NCBI RefSeq assembly: GCF_004006635.1
Contig: NZ_CP034842.1
Span: 1 to 64,000, forward strand
DNA: 64,000 bases
Direction of reading: 5' to 3'
Source: Fusobacterium necrophorum subsp. necrophorum
GTDB taxonomy: Bacteria; Fusobacteriota; Fusobacteriia; Fusobacteriales; Fusobacteriaceae
Shown: positions 1-12,706 of the stretch, piece by piece
Layout: each line of letters opens with the position of its first letter
Numbering within the stretch: position 1 is the stretch's first letter
The notes under the pieces: generated by a model
What the model was told of the DNA's origin: nothing
Seen by the model: only the letters and a program-made list of their open reading frames with translations
The model's database searches: none
Translations under genes and position numbers: made by a program

Positions 1-822
1 TTAATCTTCATAATTCCTCCTTGATTGTATTACTAATACTTCTTTTAAATTCGAAATATTAAAACTCGGCTTCACAACAATACTCGTAAATAAAGAATTT
101 TCTCCTTCATCAATTTCAGAAATATATCCAATATACATCTCTCCTGGATAAATATCACTGATTCCTGAAGTATAAATTTTATCTCCCACTTTTAGAGAAT
201 CATCGTATACATTCGGCTCAAAATACAGCTTATCTTCTCCTATTCCCTTAACGACCCCAAATATATGATTTTCTGATTTTGCACTGACTACAATTCCCTC
301 TTTAGTTATCATATAAACTAAAGAACTGTTCTCTTGCACTTCTACAACTCGTCCAATTACTTTTTCACCTTGAGAAACAATCATATTTTTTTTTATTCCG
401 TCTTTAGAACCCAAGTCAATGTAAAATTGTTCATACATATTTTCTGGTTTTCTAAAATAGACCTTTGCAAATTGAATTTTTTCTGTTAAACTTTGTTTCA
501 TTTCCAACAAAGAGGTCAGTCTTTTATTCTCTTCTAACAAAATTTTATTCTCTCTCAAAATAAACTTTAACTTGTTATTTTCTAATTTCAATATTTCATT
601 TTCTCGAAACAATCTTTCTCGATTTAAATAGGTCTGAAAACTATCTGTAACATTTTCTTTGGATTTATAAATTCTAGCCTGAATTGGAAGAAAAAAATTT
701 TCTAAGCGATATTTGAGATAATTTAAAGAATTAGTAAACAACAATAAAAAAATACACATCATTCCTAAAAGAGCAAAAGTAAAACGATTTCTTTTTTTTT
801 CATTATTACGATTTATTTTCAT
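1..822 (-). CDS. mreC: Rod shape-determining protein MreC
   Basis: MreC is a bitopic inner-membrane protein that links the MreB cytoskeleton to the peptidoglycan elongation machinery. The 273-residue protein has a short basic N-terminus, one membrane segment (about residues 13-34), a coiled-coil rich in Glu/Lys/Leu/Asn (about 65-115) and a C-terminal beta-rich periplasmic domain containing the family-like stretch YIDLGSKDGIKKNM and later GDKIYTSG. This order and length are typical of MreC. The ATG at 822 is preceded by AAAGGA. The gene ends at base 1-3 of the window, so it is complete. It follows the rRNA operon and tRNA-Asn on the same strand with 134 bp between; no strong terminator is visible there, so some readthrough is possible. 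Confidence 0.93.
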   Translation of the reverse strand: MKINRNNEKKRNRFTFALLGMMCIFLLLFTNSLNYLKYRLENFFLPIQARIYKSKENVTDSFQTYLNRERLFRENEILKLENNKLKFILRENKILLEENKRLTSLLEMKQSLTEKIQFAKVYFRKPENMYEQFYIDLGSKDGIKKNMIVSQGEKVIGRVVEVQENSSLVYMITKEGIVVSAKSENHIFGVVKGIGEDKLYFEPNVYDDSLKVGDKIYTSGISDIYPGEMYIGYISEIDEGENSLFTSIVVKPSFNISNLKEVLVIQSRRNYED

Positions 823-956
823 AAATTTAAAGTCCTTTACAAAACTATTATTTTGACACTATTTCATTCTATAGTACCATTTTTTTTTACAAATTTCAAT
901 ATAAATACAACATTTTCAAAGTTTTTTCTTTAAATTTTCCCAAAAAATAAAAAAAA

Positions 957-1032
957 TGGCGCTTCCTAATGGACTCGAACCATTGACACTGCGGTTAACA
1001 GCCGCATGCTCTACCGACTGAGCTAAGGAAGC
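957..1032 (-). tRNA. tRNA-Asn (anticodon GTT)
   Basis: Read on the minus strand, the sequence folds as a cloverleaf: acceptor GCTTCCT/AGGAAGC, D-arm with AGCTCAGTCGGTAGAGC, anticodon stem GCGGC/GCCGC-type with loop CTGTTAACC giving anticodon GTT, and a T-arm with GGTTCGAGTCC. The CCA end is encoded (bases 957-959). It is the last gene of the rRNA operon, 15 bp after the 5S gene. Confidence 0.96.
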
Positions 1033-1047
1033 ACTCTTTAGAAAAGC

Positions 1048-1164
1048 TTGGCAAATACATATCCTCCCGGGTCGCTTCCAACCAAGTACTTTCTGCGTAT
1101 ATGGGCTTAACTTCTAGGTTCGGAATGTGTCTAGGTGTACCCCCATAGCTATACTCACCAAGCA
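1048..1164 (-). rRNA. rrf: 5S ribosomal RNA
   Basis: About 117 bases with paired ends (GCTTGG near one end and CCAAGC near the other) and the characteristic 5S interior (GGGTACACCTAGACACATTC-like region on the minus strand, and CGGGAGG near the 3' side). It lies between 23S and tRNA-Asn on the same strand. The ends are estimated to within a few bases. Confidence 0.93.
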
Positions 1165-1251
1165 TTGTTACTATAACATACTTTTTCTTTCTTGTCTATC
1201 GCTTTTTTCCCATAGACCTTCAAAACTGTATAGTAGTCTCACAAACTCCTG

Positions 1252-4162
<2,911 letters not shown>

Positions 4163-4303
4163 CTTGTTTTTTTCTTTGACAGCTAACTCTAGAAACTAGA
4201 GTTCTTTGTTCTTTATTCTTGTTTGTTTTTTGATCTACTATACAGTTTCCAAGGTCCATGCGCGAACCCTTCCAAAGAAGAAAGAACAACAAGAATACTC
4301 CTT
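4163..4303 (-). other. 16S-23S spacer without tRNA genes
   Basis: The spacer is only about 140 bases. It contains an AACTCTAG/CTAGAGTT hairpin (about 4186-4202) and T-rich tracts but no tRNA-Ile or tRNA-Ala, which many bacterial operons carry here. It probably contains the RNase III processing stems. Confidence 0.8.
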
Positions 4304-5815
<1,512 letters not shown>

Positions 5816-5924
5816 GTTTCTCAGTTTCACTGTTTTGATTTTTTTACACCTTGTTTGTGTTGTCTGCTTGTTGTCTTTCTTATTCTCTTTGTGAAGGTCC
5901 ATTCCGCTCTTGCGGACGTCTAGT

Positions 5925-5953
5925 ATCTTACCACACTTCTTAGTTCTCGTCAA
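5925..5953 (-). promoter_or_regulatory. rRNA operon promoter
   Basis: Minus strand: TTGACG (-35, 5948-5953), 17-bp spacer, TAAGAT (-10, 5925-5930). Upstream, bases 5954-5980 are almost pure A/T with A-tracts, as expected of an UP element. The start of 16S lies about 105 bases downstream, with a CCGC/GCGG hairpin in the leader. Confidence 0.75.
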
Positions 5954-5964
5954 CTCTTTTTTTC

Positions 5965-5980
5965 TTTTTTGAAAAATTTT
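5965..5980 (+). repeat. Left 16-bp direct repeat flanking the IS30-family element
   Basis: The 16-mer TTTTTTGAAAAATTTT lies here and again at 7142-7157, exactly at the two outer edges of the IS. It could be a target duplication. It is AT-rich, so chance identity is possible, but its position directly abutting both ends argues for duplication. Confidence 0.55.
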
Positions 5981-7141
5981 GTAAATTGCAATAGTAAATG
6001 TCACACTAAGAAAAATATTTTGTAAGTTCTTTAGAATATACTTCTAAGGAACTTTTCCCATTAAATAATTTTCTTGGATATGAATTCATCCACTCTTCTA
6101 TTCTTATTATTTCTTCTTCGCTTATAGAACCTATATCTACTCCCTTTTTTATATAGCGCCTAATTAATTTATTATTATTTTCATTACTTCCTCTTTCTCC
6201 TGAACTATAACTATGCGCATAAAAGTATTCTATTCCTAACTCTTCTATTGCTTCAGCATTCATAAATTCGCTTCCATTATCACTTGTAATTGTCTTTATT
6301 AGTTCTGGATATTCTCTAACAATATTTTTTACTGTTTCCACAACATCTTTTACTGTTTTAGACTTTAATTTTCTTATTACTTCTAATCTTGATTTTCTAT
6401 CTGTAAGAACTAAAAGACATGAAGAGCTTCCTCTTTTGCCTACAACAGTGTCCATCTCAAAATGACCTATTTCCTCTCTATTATTAATTAGCTGTGCCCT
6501 TTGTTCTATTGATTTTCCTCCTTGTTTTCTTATTCTTTTTTCTTTGAGAGATTTTTTTCTTATATCTTTTTTGTAACACATATCTTTCTCAGTAAATTTT
6601 ATAAATAATTCTTTATGAATATAGTTATACAATGTTTTTAATGATATATTTACATTGAAACCCTTCTTTTTAGCACTTTCTAAAGCTGCATAGGGAGAAT
6701 TTTTATCAATAAGCATAGAGTTTTCTAGAAAATTAATTAATTCATAATTCTTATCTATTTTTAAATTACCTTCTTTTTTTCTTTGAGAATCATTATATTT
6801 TCTTTGAGCTTTATGCGCAGAGTATGTGTCGTAAAGAGATAAATCAGAGTTTTGTAATCCTTCTACCCAACCTCTTTTAATTTCTCTTTGAATAGTTCTC
6901 CTAGAAACATCAATTAACTGAGCAATCTTAGTTTTAGAATACCCTAATTTAAAGTAAGCTTCAATTTTTCCTCTTTCAATGGAAGTTAAATGTTTACCTT
7001 TTTCTCTTTTTATAGTATACTTTTGTTGAACCATAGTAGTTTATCTCCTTTTGATTGATCGGCAAATTAATCATATCATAGAAAACTACTTATGGTTCTT
7101 TTTATTTTATTTTAGTGTGACACTTTATTTTACAACTTAAA
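5981..7141 (-). mobile_element. IS30-family insertion sequence
   Basis: The element is about 1.16 kb: one transposase gene between imperfect terminal inverted repeats. Left end (5981-6009) and the reverse complement of the right end (7112-7141) share TTG.AA and the run GTCACACTAA, with about 20 of 28 positions alike. The transposase stop codon lies inside the left repeat. It sits between the rRNA promoter/UP element and minE. Confidence 0.8.
6006..7034 (-). CDS. IS30-family transposase
   Basis: DDE transposase that cuts and joins the IS ends. The 342-residue protein has the IS30 architecture: an N-terminal HTH (about residues 15-55, including LTSIERGKIEAY and YSKTKIAQLIDVSRRTIQRE) and a C-terminal integrase core with the catalytic acids in HFEMDTVVG, TSDNGSEF and SNENNNKLIR. 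Length is normal for the family and the frame is intact, so the element may be active. The ATG at 7034 has a good AAGGAGAT site. The neighbouring genes are housekeeping (rrn, min), so this is a recent-looking insertion into core sequence. Confidence 0.92.
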   Translation of the reverse strand: MVQQKYTIKREKGKHLTSIERGKIEAYFKLGYSKTKIAQLIDVSRRTIQREIKRGWVEGLQNSDLSLYDTYSAHKAQRKYNDSQRKKEGNLKIDKNYELINFLENSMLIDKNSPYAALESAKKKGFNVNISLKTLYNYIHKELFIKFTEKDMCYKKDIRKKSLKEKRIRKQGGKSIEQRAQLINNREEIGHFEMDTVVGKRGSSSCLLVLTDRKSRLEVIRKLKSKTVKDVVETVKNIVREYPELIKTITSDNGSEFMNAEAIEELGIEYFYAHSYSSGERGSNENNNKLIRRYIKKGVDIGSISEEEIIRIEEWMNSYPRKLFNGKSSLEVYSKELTKYFS

Positions 7142-7157
7142 TTTTTTGAAAAATTTT
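7142..7157 (+). repeat. Right 16-bp direct repeat flanking the IS30-family element
   Basis: Second copy of TTTTTTGAAAAATTTT, identical to 5965-5980. The left copy forms part of the rRNA UP element; the right copy now lies downstream of minE. Confidence 0.55.
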
Positions 7158-7180
7158 TTTGAATCATGTGAAAATGAAAA

Positions 7181-7216
7181 AAAAATGCCTTCTACTTTTC
7201 AGTATCTGGCATTTTT
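7181..7216 (-). terminator. Terminator after minE
   Basis: Stem AAAAATGCC (7181-7189) with GGCATTTTT (7208-7216), loop about 18 bases, T-rich on the downstream minus-strand side. It lies 5 bases beyond the minE stop. Confidence 0.65.
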
Positions 7217-7221
7217 ACTTC

Positions 7222-7476
7222 TTACTTTTTTTGTCGAATTGGAATATTTGCCAACAAAGCTATTTGTCTTGGATCATCATCACAATTTGACATTTCTATA
7301 TTCAATTGCTCCTGATCAATTTCAACATACTCAGATAACACTTGAATGATATCATCCTTTATTCGTTCCATAACTCCAGAAGGTAACATTGCTCTATCTT
7401 GCATTAAAACTAATTTTAATCGACTTTTTGCTTCATCTTTAGAGTTACTTTTTTTCAAAAAATCAAACATTCCCAT
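7222..7476 (-). CDS. minE: Cell division topological specificity factor MinE
   Basis: MinE stimulates the MinD ATPase and drives Min oscillation, restricting MinCD to the poles. The 84-residue protein starts with a MinE-like membrane-targeting end (MGMFDFLKK), followed by the MinD-contact stretch [19 protein letters not shown] and a C-terminal topological domain with the [11 protein letters not shown] strand. Length matches the family. The start ATG at 7476 follows GAGGGTGATGAG. It is 6 bases after minD and is the last gene of minCDE. Confidence 0.94.
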   Translation of the reverse strand: MGMFDFLKKSNSKDEAKSRLKLVLMQDRAMLPSGVMERIKDDIIQVLSEYVEIDQEQLNIEMSNCDDDPRQIALLANIPIRQKK

Positions 7477-7482
7477 TTCTCA

Positions 7483-8274
7483 TCACCCTCTAAAAATAAA
7501 TTTCAATCGATCAAAAAATCCCATTTTGACATCTAAATTCAAAAACTCTACTTCTTTTCCATCAATTCTTTCTACAATATTTCGATAAGCTTTTGCAGCA
7601 AGAGACTCTCCTCTATATATTAAAGGTTCCCCTTTGTTTGTAGATATGACAATACTCTCATCATCCGGAACGACACCAATTAAGGTAATAGCTAAAATAT
7701 CCAACATATCTTCTAAACTCAACATATTATTTTCTTTTACCATATCCATTCGAATACGATTGATAATCAATTTTGGTTCCTTAATACCATTTGCTTCCAA
7801 TAAACCAATAATTCGGTCCGCATCTCTCGCTGCTGAAATTTCAGGAGTTGTGACCACAATTGCTCTATCCGCAGCAGCAATAGCATTTTTAAATCCTTGT
7901 TCTATTCCTGCTGGACAATCTATGATAATATAGTCAAAATCTTTTCGTAAAGCTTCTACCAAAGTCTTCATTTGCTCTTCATTGATGTCATTTTTATCCC
8001 GAATTTGTGCAGCAGGCAATAGTGATAAATTGGAACAACGTTTATCTTTAATCAAAGCTTGTGGTATTCGGCATTTCCCCTCGATAACATCCACCAAATC
8101 ATATACAATTCTATTTTCCAAACCCATGACCACATCCAGGTTTCGTAATCCAATGTCTGTGTCAATCAACAATACTTTATGACCTTTCTCTGCTAAACCC
8201 GCGCCAATATTGGCTGTTGTTGTGGTTTTTCCAACTCCACCTTTTCCAGAAGTAACTACAATTACTTGACTCAT
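7483..8274 (-). CDS. minD: Septum site-determining ATPase MinD
   Basis: Membrane-associated ParA/MinD-type ATPase that recruits MinC and is released by MinE. The 263-residue protein has the deviant Walker A motif GKGGVGKTTTT (about residues 10-20), Walker B-like IIIDCPAGIE (about 117) and a C-terminal amphipathic helix (FFDRLKFIFRG) for membrane binding. Length is typical. It starts 1 base after the minC stop, consistent with translational coupling. Confidence 0.96.
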   Translation of the reverse strand: MSQVIVVTSGKGGVGKTTTTANIGAGLAEKGHKVLLIDTDIGLRNLDVVMGLENRIVYDLVDVIEGKCRIPQALIKDKRCSNLSLLPAAQIRDKNDINEEQMKTLVEALRKDFDYIIIDCPAGIEQGFKNAIAAADRAIVVTTPEISAARDADRIIGLLEANGIKEPKLIINRIRMDMVKENNMLSLEDMLDILAITLIGVVPDDESIVISTNKGEPLIYRGESLAAKAYRNIVERIDGKEVEFLNLDVKMGFFDRLKFIFRG

Positions 8275-8275
8275 A

Positions 8276-8917
8276 CTATCCCCACTCCTCGATTACGATT
8301 TCTCCTTGTTTGACTTGCGCTATTTGAAATGAACCTTTTTTTACTCTATTGGTATCTAAAATCTCTTTTTGCAAAACTTTAGAAGTCTTGCTCCCAATTG
8401 TCAACTTTACAGGATTTAAAAACATCGCCGCCACAAAACTGTTATGAGAGTCTTCCATTCCTGCATAAACAGTTCCATTTAAGTGTCCCAATACTAAAAC
8501 ATTTCCAGAAGTCCTAATCAAAGAACCCGGATTGACATCTCCTAAAATTACTAAATTCCCATCATATTCAAGTTGATTTCCGGAGCGTAAGGTTCCTCGA
8601 AAAAATTTAGTTGGCCCCTCCTCTGAAACACTATGAAAAAGAGAAAAACGATTGACTTCTTTTACTTTCTCTCCTGAAAAAACATATACAATATTTAAAT
8701 TACTATGTAGACGAATTAAATCAATCAACACATTTTCTTCCAGTTCACTCAACTCTCTACCAGTGAATTCTATAGCCATTTTTCCTTCACCAATAAAGTT
8801 TTTTGCTTCTTTCATTTTTTCAATCATGCTATTTCTTAGTGTGATGAAGTCAACTTCTCCATTCAACTGAATTTCTAGCCTATCTTTTTTTCCTTTTAAA
8901 ATAACATAATTTTTCAT
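8276..8917 (-). CDS. minC: Septum site-determining protein MinC
   Basis: Inhibitor of FtsZ ring assembly, positioned by MinD. The C-terminal half is the beta-helical MinC_C domain (FRGTLRSGNQLEYDGNLV, GDVNPGSLIRTSGNVLVLGHLNGTVYAG). The N-terminal half is the less conserved FtsZ-inhibiting domain. I chose the ATG at 8917 (MKNYVILKG), preceded by GGGTG, because the longer frame to 8959 would begin inside the mapped promoter/leader. This gives 213 residues, a usual MinC length. First gene of minCDE. Confidence 0.94.
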   Translation of the reverse strand: MKNYVILKGKKDRLEIQLNGEVDFITLRNSMIEKMKEAKNFIGEGKMAIEFTGRELSELEENVLIDLIRLHSNLNIVYVFSGEKVKEVNRFSLFHSVSEEGPTKFFRGTLRSGNQLEYDGNLVILGDVNPGSLIRTSGNVLVLGHLNGTVYAGMEDSHNSFVAAMFLNPVKLTIGSKTSKVLQKEILDTNRVKKGSFQIAQVKQGEIVIEEWG

Positions 8918-8947
8918 AGAATTCACCCAATTTAACATATTTTTTAT

Positions 8948-8976
8948 AGTATAACACACAATTATTTCGTTATCAA
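8948..8976 (-). promoter_or_regulatory. minCDE promoter
   Basis: Minus strand: TTGATA (8971-8976), 17-bp spacer, TATACT (8948-8953). It is about 30 bases before the chosen minC start. Confidence 0.75.
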
Positions 8977-8995
8977 CATTTTTATAATATTCCTA

Positions 8996-9021
8996 CAAAA
9001 AAAGGAGGGAATTTCCTCCTT
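8996..9021 (-). terminator. Terminator of the ferrosome-like operon
   Basis: Minus strand AAAAGGAGG / CCTCCTTTT stem with a 4-5 base loop followed by a T-run. It separates the P1B-ATPase operon from the minC promoter. Confidence 0.8.
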
Positions 9022-9044
9022 TTCATTTTTGTACATCCTGATTT

Positions 9045-9341
9045 TTAATTATTTGCGCAAGTAATATCACATTCTGCAACTGTTCCAGCCGATAATTCCT
9101 TTTCTGCAATAACATCTTCAATATGTTCTTTCATTTCTGTCAATGTTTCTAAATCCATAGCTTCATAGTTCGTAGAAGTAGATGTTTTTACATTGATTCC
9201 TTGCTTTCTTAAGAAATTATCCACCTTATCTTGATTTTTCTTATACAAGTAGTATCCTACTGCTGCCACTCCTATTCCAATAACAATCCCTACACAGTGT
9301 TCTCTCTTAAAATTTCCGACTCCATTTCCAAATCCAAACAT
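9045..9341 (-). CDS. Small single-span glycine-rich membrane protein of the ferrosome-like operon
   Basis: I do not recognise this 98-residue protein by name. It has a glycine-rich start (MFGFGNGVGNF), one membrane segment (VGIVIGIGVAAVGYYLY, about 17-34) with GxG/AxxG spacing suited to helix packing, a charged region, and a C-terminus with two cysteines (CDITC). It is the last gene of the operon, 22 bases after the 250-residue gene. The ATG at 9341 is chosen because AAGGAGG lies 7 bases upstream; the ATG at 9347 is too close to that site. Small glycine-zipper proteins are, from memory, also part of published fez clusters, so a structural membrane role is possible but unproven. Confidence 0.7.
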   Translation of the reverse strand: MFGFGNGVGNFKREHCVGIVIGIGVAAVGYYLYKKNQDKVDNFLRKQGINVKTSTSTNYEAMDLETLTEMKEHIEDVIAEKELSAGTVAECDITCANN

Positions 9342-9363
9342 TTTCATTCCTCCTTAATTTTAC

Positions 9364-10116
9364 TTATTTTGTACTGATAGTTATATATTTTTCCGTTCCT
9401 CTATTCCCTTTCTTTTTATTAAAAAAGACATGATGTACTAAGTCACTTAAATTTTCAATCGAATTATCTTCTCTGACATCAGCAATATAATGATATTGTC
9501 CCTCTTTATCCTTTAATCGAAATATCTTAATTTCTTTGCTAGATGAATGATTCACAATCAAATGTCGACCAAAAGTTGTCAACCACATCAAAGCAATAGA
9601 CGATATGGAATTGTTATCAAAATAAGATTTTATTAAATAAAGTGCAGGCACTAATTCAATGTCAAAAAAGCCTTTTCTTTTCGTTTCCGAATAGGCATGC
9701 TCCACTAAAGCAGTTGTGGTTAAAGCCAAGGCAAAATGATTCATAGTTGCTTGCAAAGCAGTGTTTGTCACCTGTTTTAAACTATGTAAAAATGAAATCA
9801 TAATGGCTGCCCCTGAATACATTGATAAAGAATTTAATGATTTCGCTTCATATTCCTCAATCAATCGAACCGGTACCATTCCATTTTCTATTGATAGTGC
9901 TGTAACTACTCTATAAATCACTTCCTGTAAGTAAATCTCGTCAGGATTGAATTCCACCAACAGAGTATTTGTTCTAAAATTATATCTCAATCTTATCTTG
10001 CTATTGTCACATTTCAGAGAATGAGCAAAACTCTTTAAGTCCCTGATTCGTTCTGAAACTTGAAAACGAATACGATTTGGTAACTTATGTAATATCGTCA
10101 AGGTCAATTTTCTCAT
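9364..10116 (-). CDS. HMA-like/R3-motif membrane protein, FezC-like candidate
   Basis: The 250-residue protein starts with a ferredoxin-like HMA-type domain (about 1-85) carrying H10..PNR15IR17 where a metal-binding CxxC would be in ordinary HMA domains. The same motif appears in three upstream proteins. Residues about 100-200 contain hydrophobic stretches (SGAAIMISFLHSL, FALALTTTALVEH, SIALMWLTTFG) that may be membrane-inserted. The tail is polar. The start ATG at 10116 follows AGAGGAAAC. It lies 11 bases after the P1B-ATPase gene. No enzymatic motif is visible. It resembles the ATPase's own N-terminal half, suggesting descent from a truncated P1B-ATPase; function is inferred only from context. 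Confidence 0.7.
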   Translation of the reverse strand: MRKLTLTILHKLPNRIRFQVSERIRDLKSFAHSLKCDNSKIRLRYNFRTNTLLVEFNPDEIYLQEVIYRVVTALSIENGMVPVRLIEEYEAKSLNSLSMYSGAAIMISFLHSLKQVTNTALQATMNHFALALTTTALVEHAYSETKRKGFFDIELVPALYLIKSYFDNNSISSIALMWLTTFGRHLIVNHSSSKEIKIFRLKDKEGQYHYIADVREDNSIENLSDLVHHVFFNKKKGNRGTEKYITISTK

Positions 10117-10127
10117 ATGTTTCCTCT

Positions 10128-12314
10128 CTATTTATTCACATCATATTTTAATAATTTTAAGGAATTCCCAACTACTAAAATAGTTGTAGCATTATGTAAA
10201 ACAGAACCATAAATAGCTGGTAAAATTCCTGTTGCCCCCAATACCAAAGCAAAACTGTTCATTCCGATTGCCATAGCAAAATTTTCTTTAATTGTCTTCA
10301 CCGTTTTTTGAGCAAGACCGACAACGCCTGGAACTAATAGAGGATCATCGGAAGTAATTGTAATATCAGCTGCTTCCATTGCCACATCGGTTCTTGTACT
10401 TCCCAAAGCGACCCCTACATTCGCATATGACAAAGCCGGAGCATCGTTGATTCCATCCCCAATCATAATTACCTTAGAACCTCCTGATTGAAATTTTAGA
10501 ATATTTTTTGCTTTGTCTTCCGGTAACAATTCAGATTCATATCGATCCATAGACATTCTGGAAGCAATCGTCTCTGCCTGTTGTCGTAAATCTCCTGTCA
10601 ATAGGACAATATCATCAATTCCTTGATTTCTTAAACGATTGATTGCCTTTTTAATATTTTCTCTAGGAGGATCAGAAACCCCTATAATTCCTATCAGTTC
10701 TTCATTTTTGGCAACGTAAATAATAATTTCTCCCCGATGTAAAATTCCTCTCACGGTTTCCTGTGTTTCTTCCAAGGAAACATTATTTTCTTCCATGTAT
10801 TTTCGGCTTCCCACTCGAATAACATCTTTCCCAACCATAGTTTCCATTCCCTTTGCTACAATAACTAAAGGATCTTGATGTTTCGGAATATTTAAACCTC
10901 GCTCCTTCATTTCGTTTAAAATCGCGATTGCCAAAGGATGAGAAGAAGTTTCTTCTGCTGCTGCTGCCAAAGATAACATTTTGTTTTCTGTCATTCGTTT
11001 TCCAAAAACCTGAAGAGTCTGCACTTTCGGTTTACCTTCTGTAATAGTTCCCGTTTTATCAAAAATCACGGTATCTGATTTGGATAACTCTTCAATATAG
11101 TTACTTCCCTTGATTAAAATCCCATTTTTTGCCCCCGTGTTGATTGCCGCTGAAAAAGCAGTTGCCGTTGAAAGACGAATTCCACAGGAATAATCAATCA
11201 CTAACATACTTAATGATTTTTGAACATTTCTGGTAGCAAGGTATACAATTCCTGCCAATAAAAAATTTAAAGGAATCAACTGTGCTGAAAAAGTATCGGC
11301 ATAGGACTGAATATCCGCCTTATTAAAATTGGCATCTTCTACCAATTTTATAATTCTGGAAACAGCTCTGTCATCTCCTACTTTTTCTGCTTCCACTGTA
11401 ATACTTCCGTTCTTAAGAATAGTCCCTGCAAAAACTTCTTCTCCTCGTTTTTTAGTTACCGGCATGTATTCTCCGGTAATAGAGGATTGATCTATCAAAG
11501 CTTCTCCCTTTTGTATCAATCCGTCCACACTGATCTTTTCTCCGGTTTGTACTAAAATCAAATCTCCTCTTTGCACTTCCTCAATCGGAATTCTTTTAAC
11601 CGAAGCATCTTCCATTTCTTTCCAAACAAAATTTTCTCCGACACTCAGCATATCTTTAATAGCCCCTCGTGTCTTCTGCATCGTATATACTGTTAAAAGT
11701 TCTGCGAATTCTTCTAAAATCATAATTGTCAAAGCTGTCTTTTCTTTTCCTAAGGCAATACTGCTAAGAATAGCACTGGAACTAAGGGTGTCTGCATTCG
11801 GTCTTTTATTTTTTACTAAGGATAATAGACCATTTTTTAGTACAGGCATCGCCAAAGATAAGGTAGCTAAAGTATTATAATTGAAAAATCTGGATATCCC
11901 CACAGCTGTAGGACCGGACGGACGGAAAATGTTATAAACCAATAACATAGAAGAAGCCACTATCTTTTGAATAATTTCCTTTGGAGATTCTTCCTGTAAT
12001 TTTCTTTCAATCACATATTTACTTCCGTTTGCTATTTTTTCATTTTTGTAGATTTCCACCAGATAGGCATTTAGAGTATTTTGTAATAGAGAGAGCAGGT
12101 TCTGATCTGTTAAAGTAATGTCTTCAAAATAAATGACAATGCTTCCTGTAATTTGAGATATATGGACTCTTTCTATATAACGTACCTGCATCAATTGCTT
12201 TTCTACTTCTTCTCTCAATTCTCCAAGATATTTTAAAGCCCTTGATTTAATTCGGATTCTTCCTCGAATTCTATGTTTTATTTCACAACTGAGTAAATAA
12301 TTTTTATTTGACAC
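10128..12314 (-). CDS. P1B-type metal-transporting ATPase, FezB-like (P1B-6 candidate)
   Basis: Membrane pump that moves a metal ion at the expense of ATP. All P-type hallmarks are present in the 728-residue protein: TGE (280-282), phosphorylated D419 in DKTGT, SSHP (457-460) and GDGINDAPA (about 619-627). Two features are unusual for a Cu/Zn/Cd pump: the membrane metal site reads S376-C377-G378 with no CPC or SPC proline, and the N-terminal domain carries H14..GR19IR21 instead of CxxC. Both fit the P1B-6 class whose member FezB builds ferrosomes (iron-phosphate storage organelles) in Desulfovibrio magneticus and Clostridioides difficile. The GTG start at 12314 follows AGAGGAG and touches the preceding stop codon. 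An alternative is a Mn/Fe efflux pump of the CtpC type. Confidence 0.82.
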   Translation of the reverse strand: MSNKNYLLSCEIKHRIRGRIRIKSRALKYLGELREEVEKQLMQVRYIERVHISQITGSIVIYFEDITLTDQNLLSLLQNTLNAYLVEIYKNEKIANGSKYVIERKLQEESPKEIIQKIVASSMLLVYNIFRPSGPTAVGISRFFNYNTLATLSLAMPVLKNGLLSLVKNKRPNADTLSSSAILSSIALGKEKTALTIMILEEFAELLTVYTMQKTRGAIKDMLSVGENFVWKEMEDASVKRIPIEEVQRGDLILVQTGEKISVDGLIQKGEALIDQSSITGEYMPVTKKRGEEVFAGTILKNGSITVEAEKVGDDRAVSRIIKLVEDANFNKADIQSYADTFSAQLIPLNFLLAGIVYLATRNVQKSLSMLVIDYSCGIRLSTATAFSAAINTGAKNGILIKGSNYIEELSKSDTVIFDKTGTITEGKPKVQTLQVFGKRMTENKMLSLAAAAEETSSHPLAIAILNEMKERGLNIPKHQDPLVIVAKGMETMVGKDVIRVGSRKYMEENNVSLEETQETVRGILHRGEIIIYVAKNEELIGIIGVSDPPRENIKKAINRLRNQGIDDIVLLTGDLRQQAETIASRMSMDRYESELLPEDKAKNILKFQSGGSKVIMIGDGINDAPALSYANVGVALGSTRTDVAMEAADITITSDDPLLVPGVVGLAQKTVKTIKENFAMAIGMNSFALVLGATGILPAIYGSVLHNATTILVVGNSLKLLKYDVNK

Positions 12315-12704
12315 TTAAAGATCTCCTCTCCTCAATTCTTTCTTTAATAACTCATAAAATCTATCTAAGTTCTTCTCTATCTCCCTTAAAGTCATTTTCT
12401 CATACAAATCCGAATGATCCACAATAATTTTCCAAACAGCATTCAGCCAAGAAACAATTTCCTTATCTTGAATCACTTTTTCATCATAATGAATTAAAAC
12501 TTTATTTGTCAAATAGGAATATTCTATAGACTGAATTCCCTCCTTGGATAAAATCAAATCCGTTGTATAATGTTCATGCTTCCTCATTTCTTCCGGAATA
12601 TTGGAAAGTCCCGGAACAAATAATCTCAATCTGCCGGGAATACTATGAACAATTTTGAGTTGATGAAACATCAAATATGTCGTTTTTAAAAAATTTTTTA
12701 ACAT
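12315..12704 (-). CDS. Stand-alone HMA-like/R3-motif protein
   Basis: 129 residues, mostly one HMA-like fold (about 14-95) with H20..PGR25LR27 in place of a CxxC metal site, then a charged helical tail (EKMTLREIEKNLDRFYELLKKELRR). No membrane segment is evident, so it may be a cytoplasmic partner or a domain that docks on the pump. RBS GGGGAGGG precedes the ATG at 12704. It is 2 bases after the previous gene and its stop abuts the ATPase GTG. I cannot assign a specific function. Confidence 0.72.
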   Translation of the reverse strand: MLKNFLKTTYLMFHQLKIVHSIPGRLRLFVPGLSNIPEEMRKHEHYTTDLILSKEGIQSIEYSYLTNKVLIHYDEKVIQDKEIVSWLNAVWKIIVDHSDLYEKMTLREIEKNLDRFYELLKKELRRGDL

Positions 12705-12706
12705 AC

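Noticed and set aside
10128..12314. Calling the P1B-ATPase a copper or zinc/cadmium exporter.
   Set aside because: It lacks the CPC/CPH/SPC membrane motif and the CxxC N-terminal domain that define those classes.
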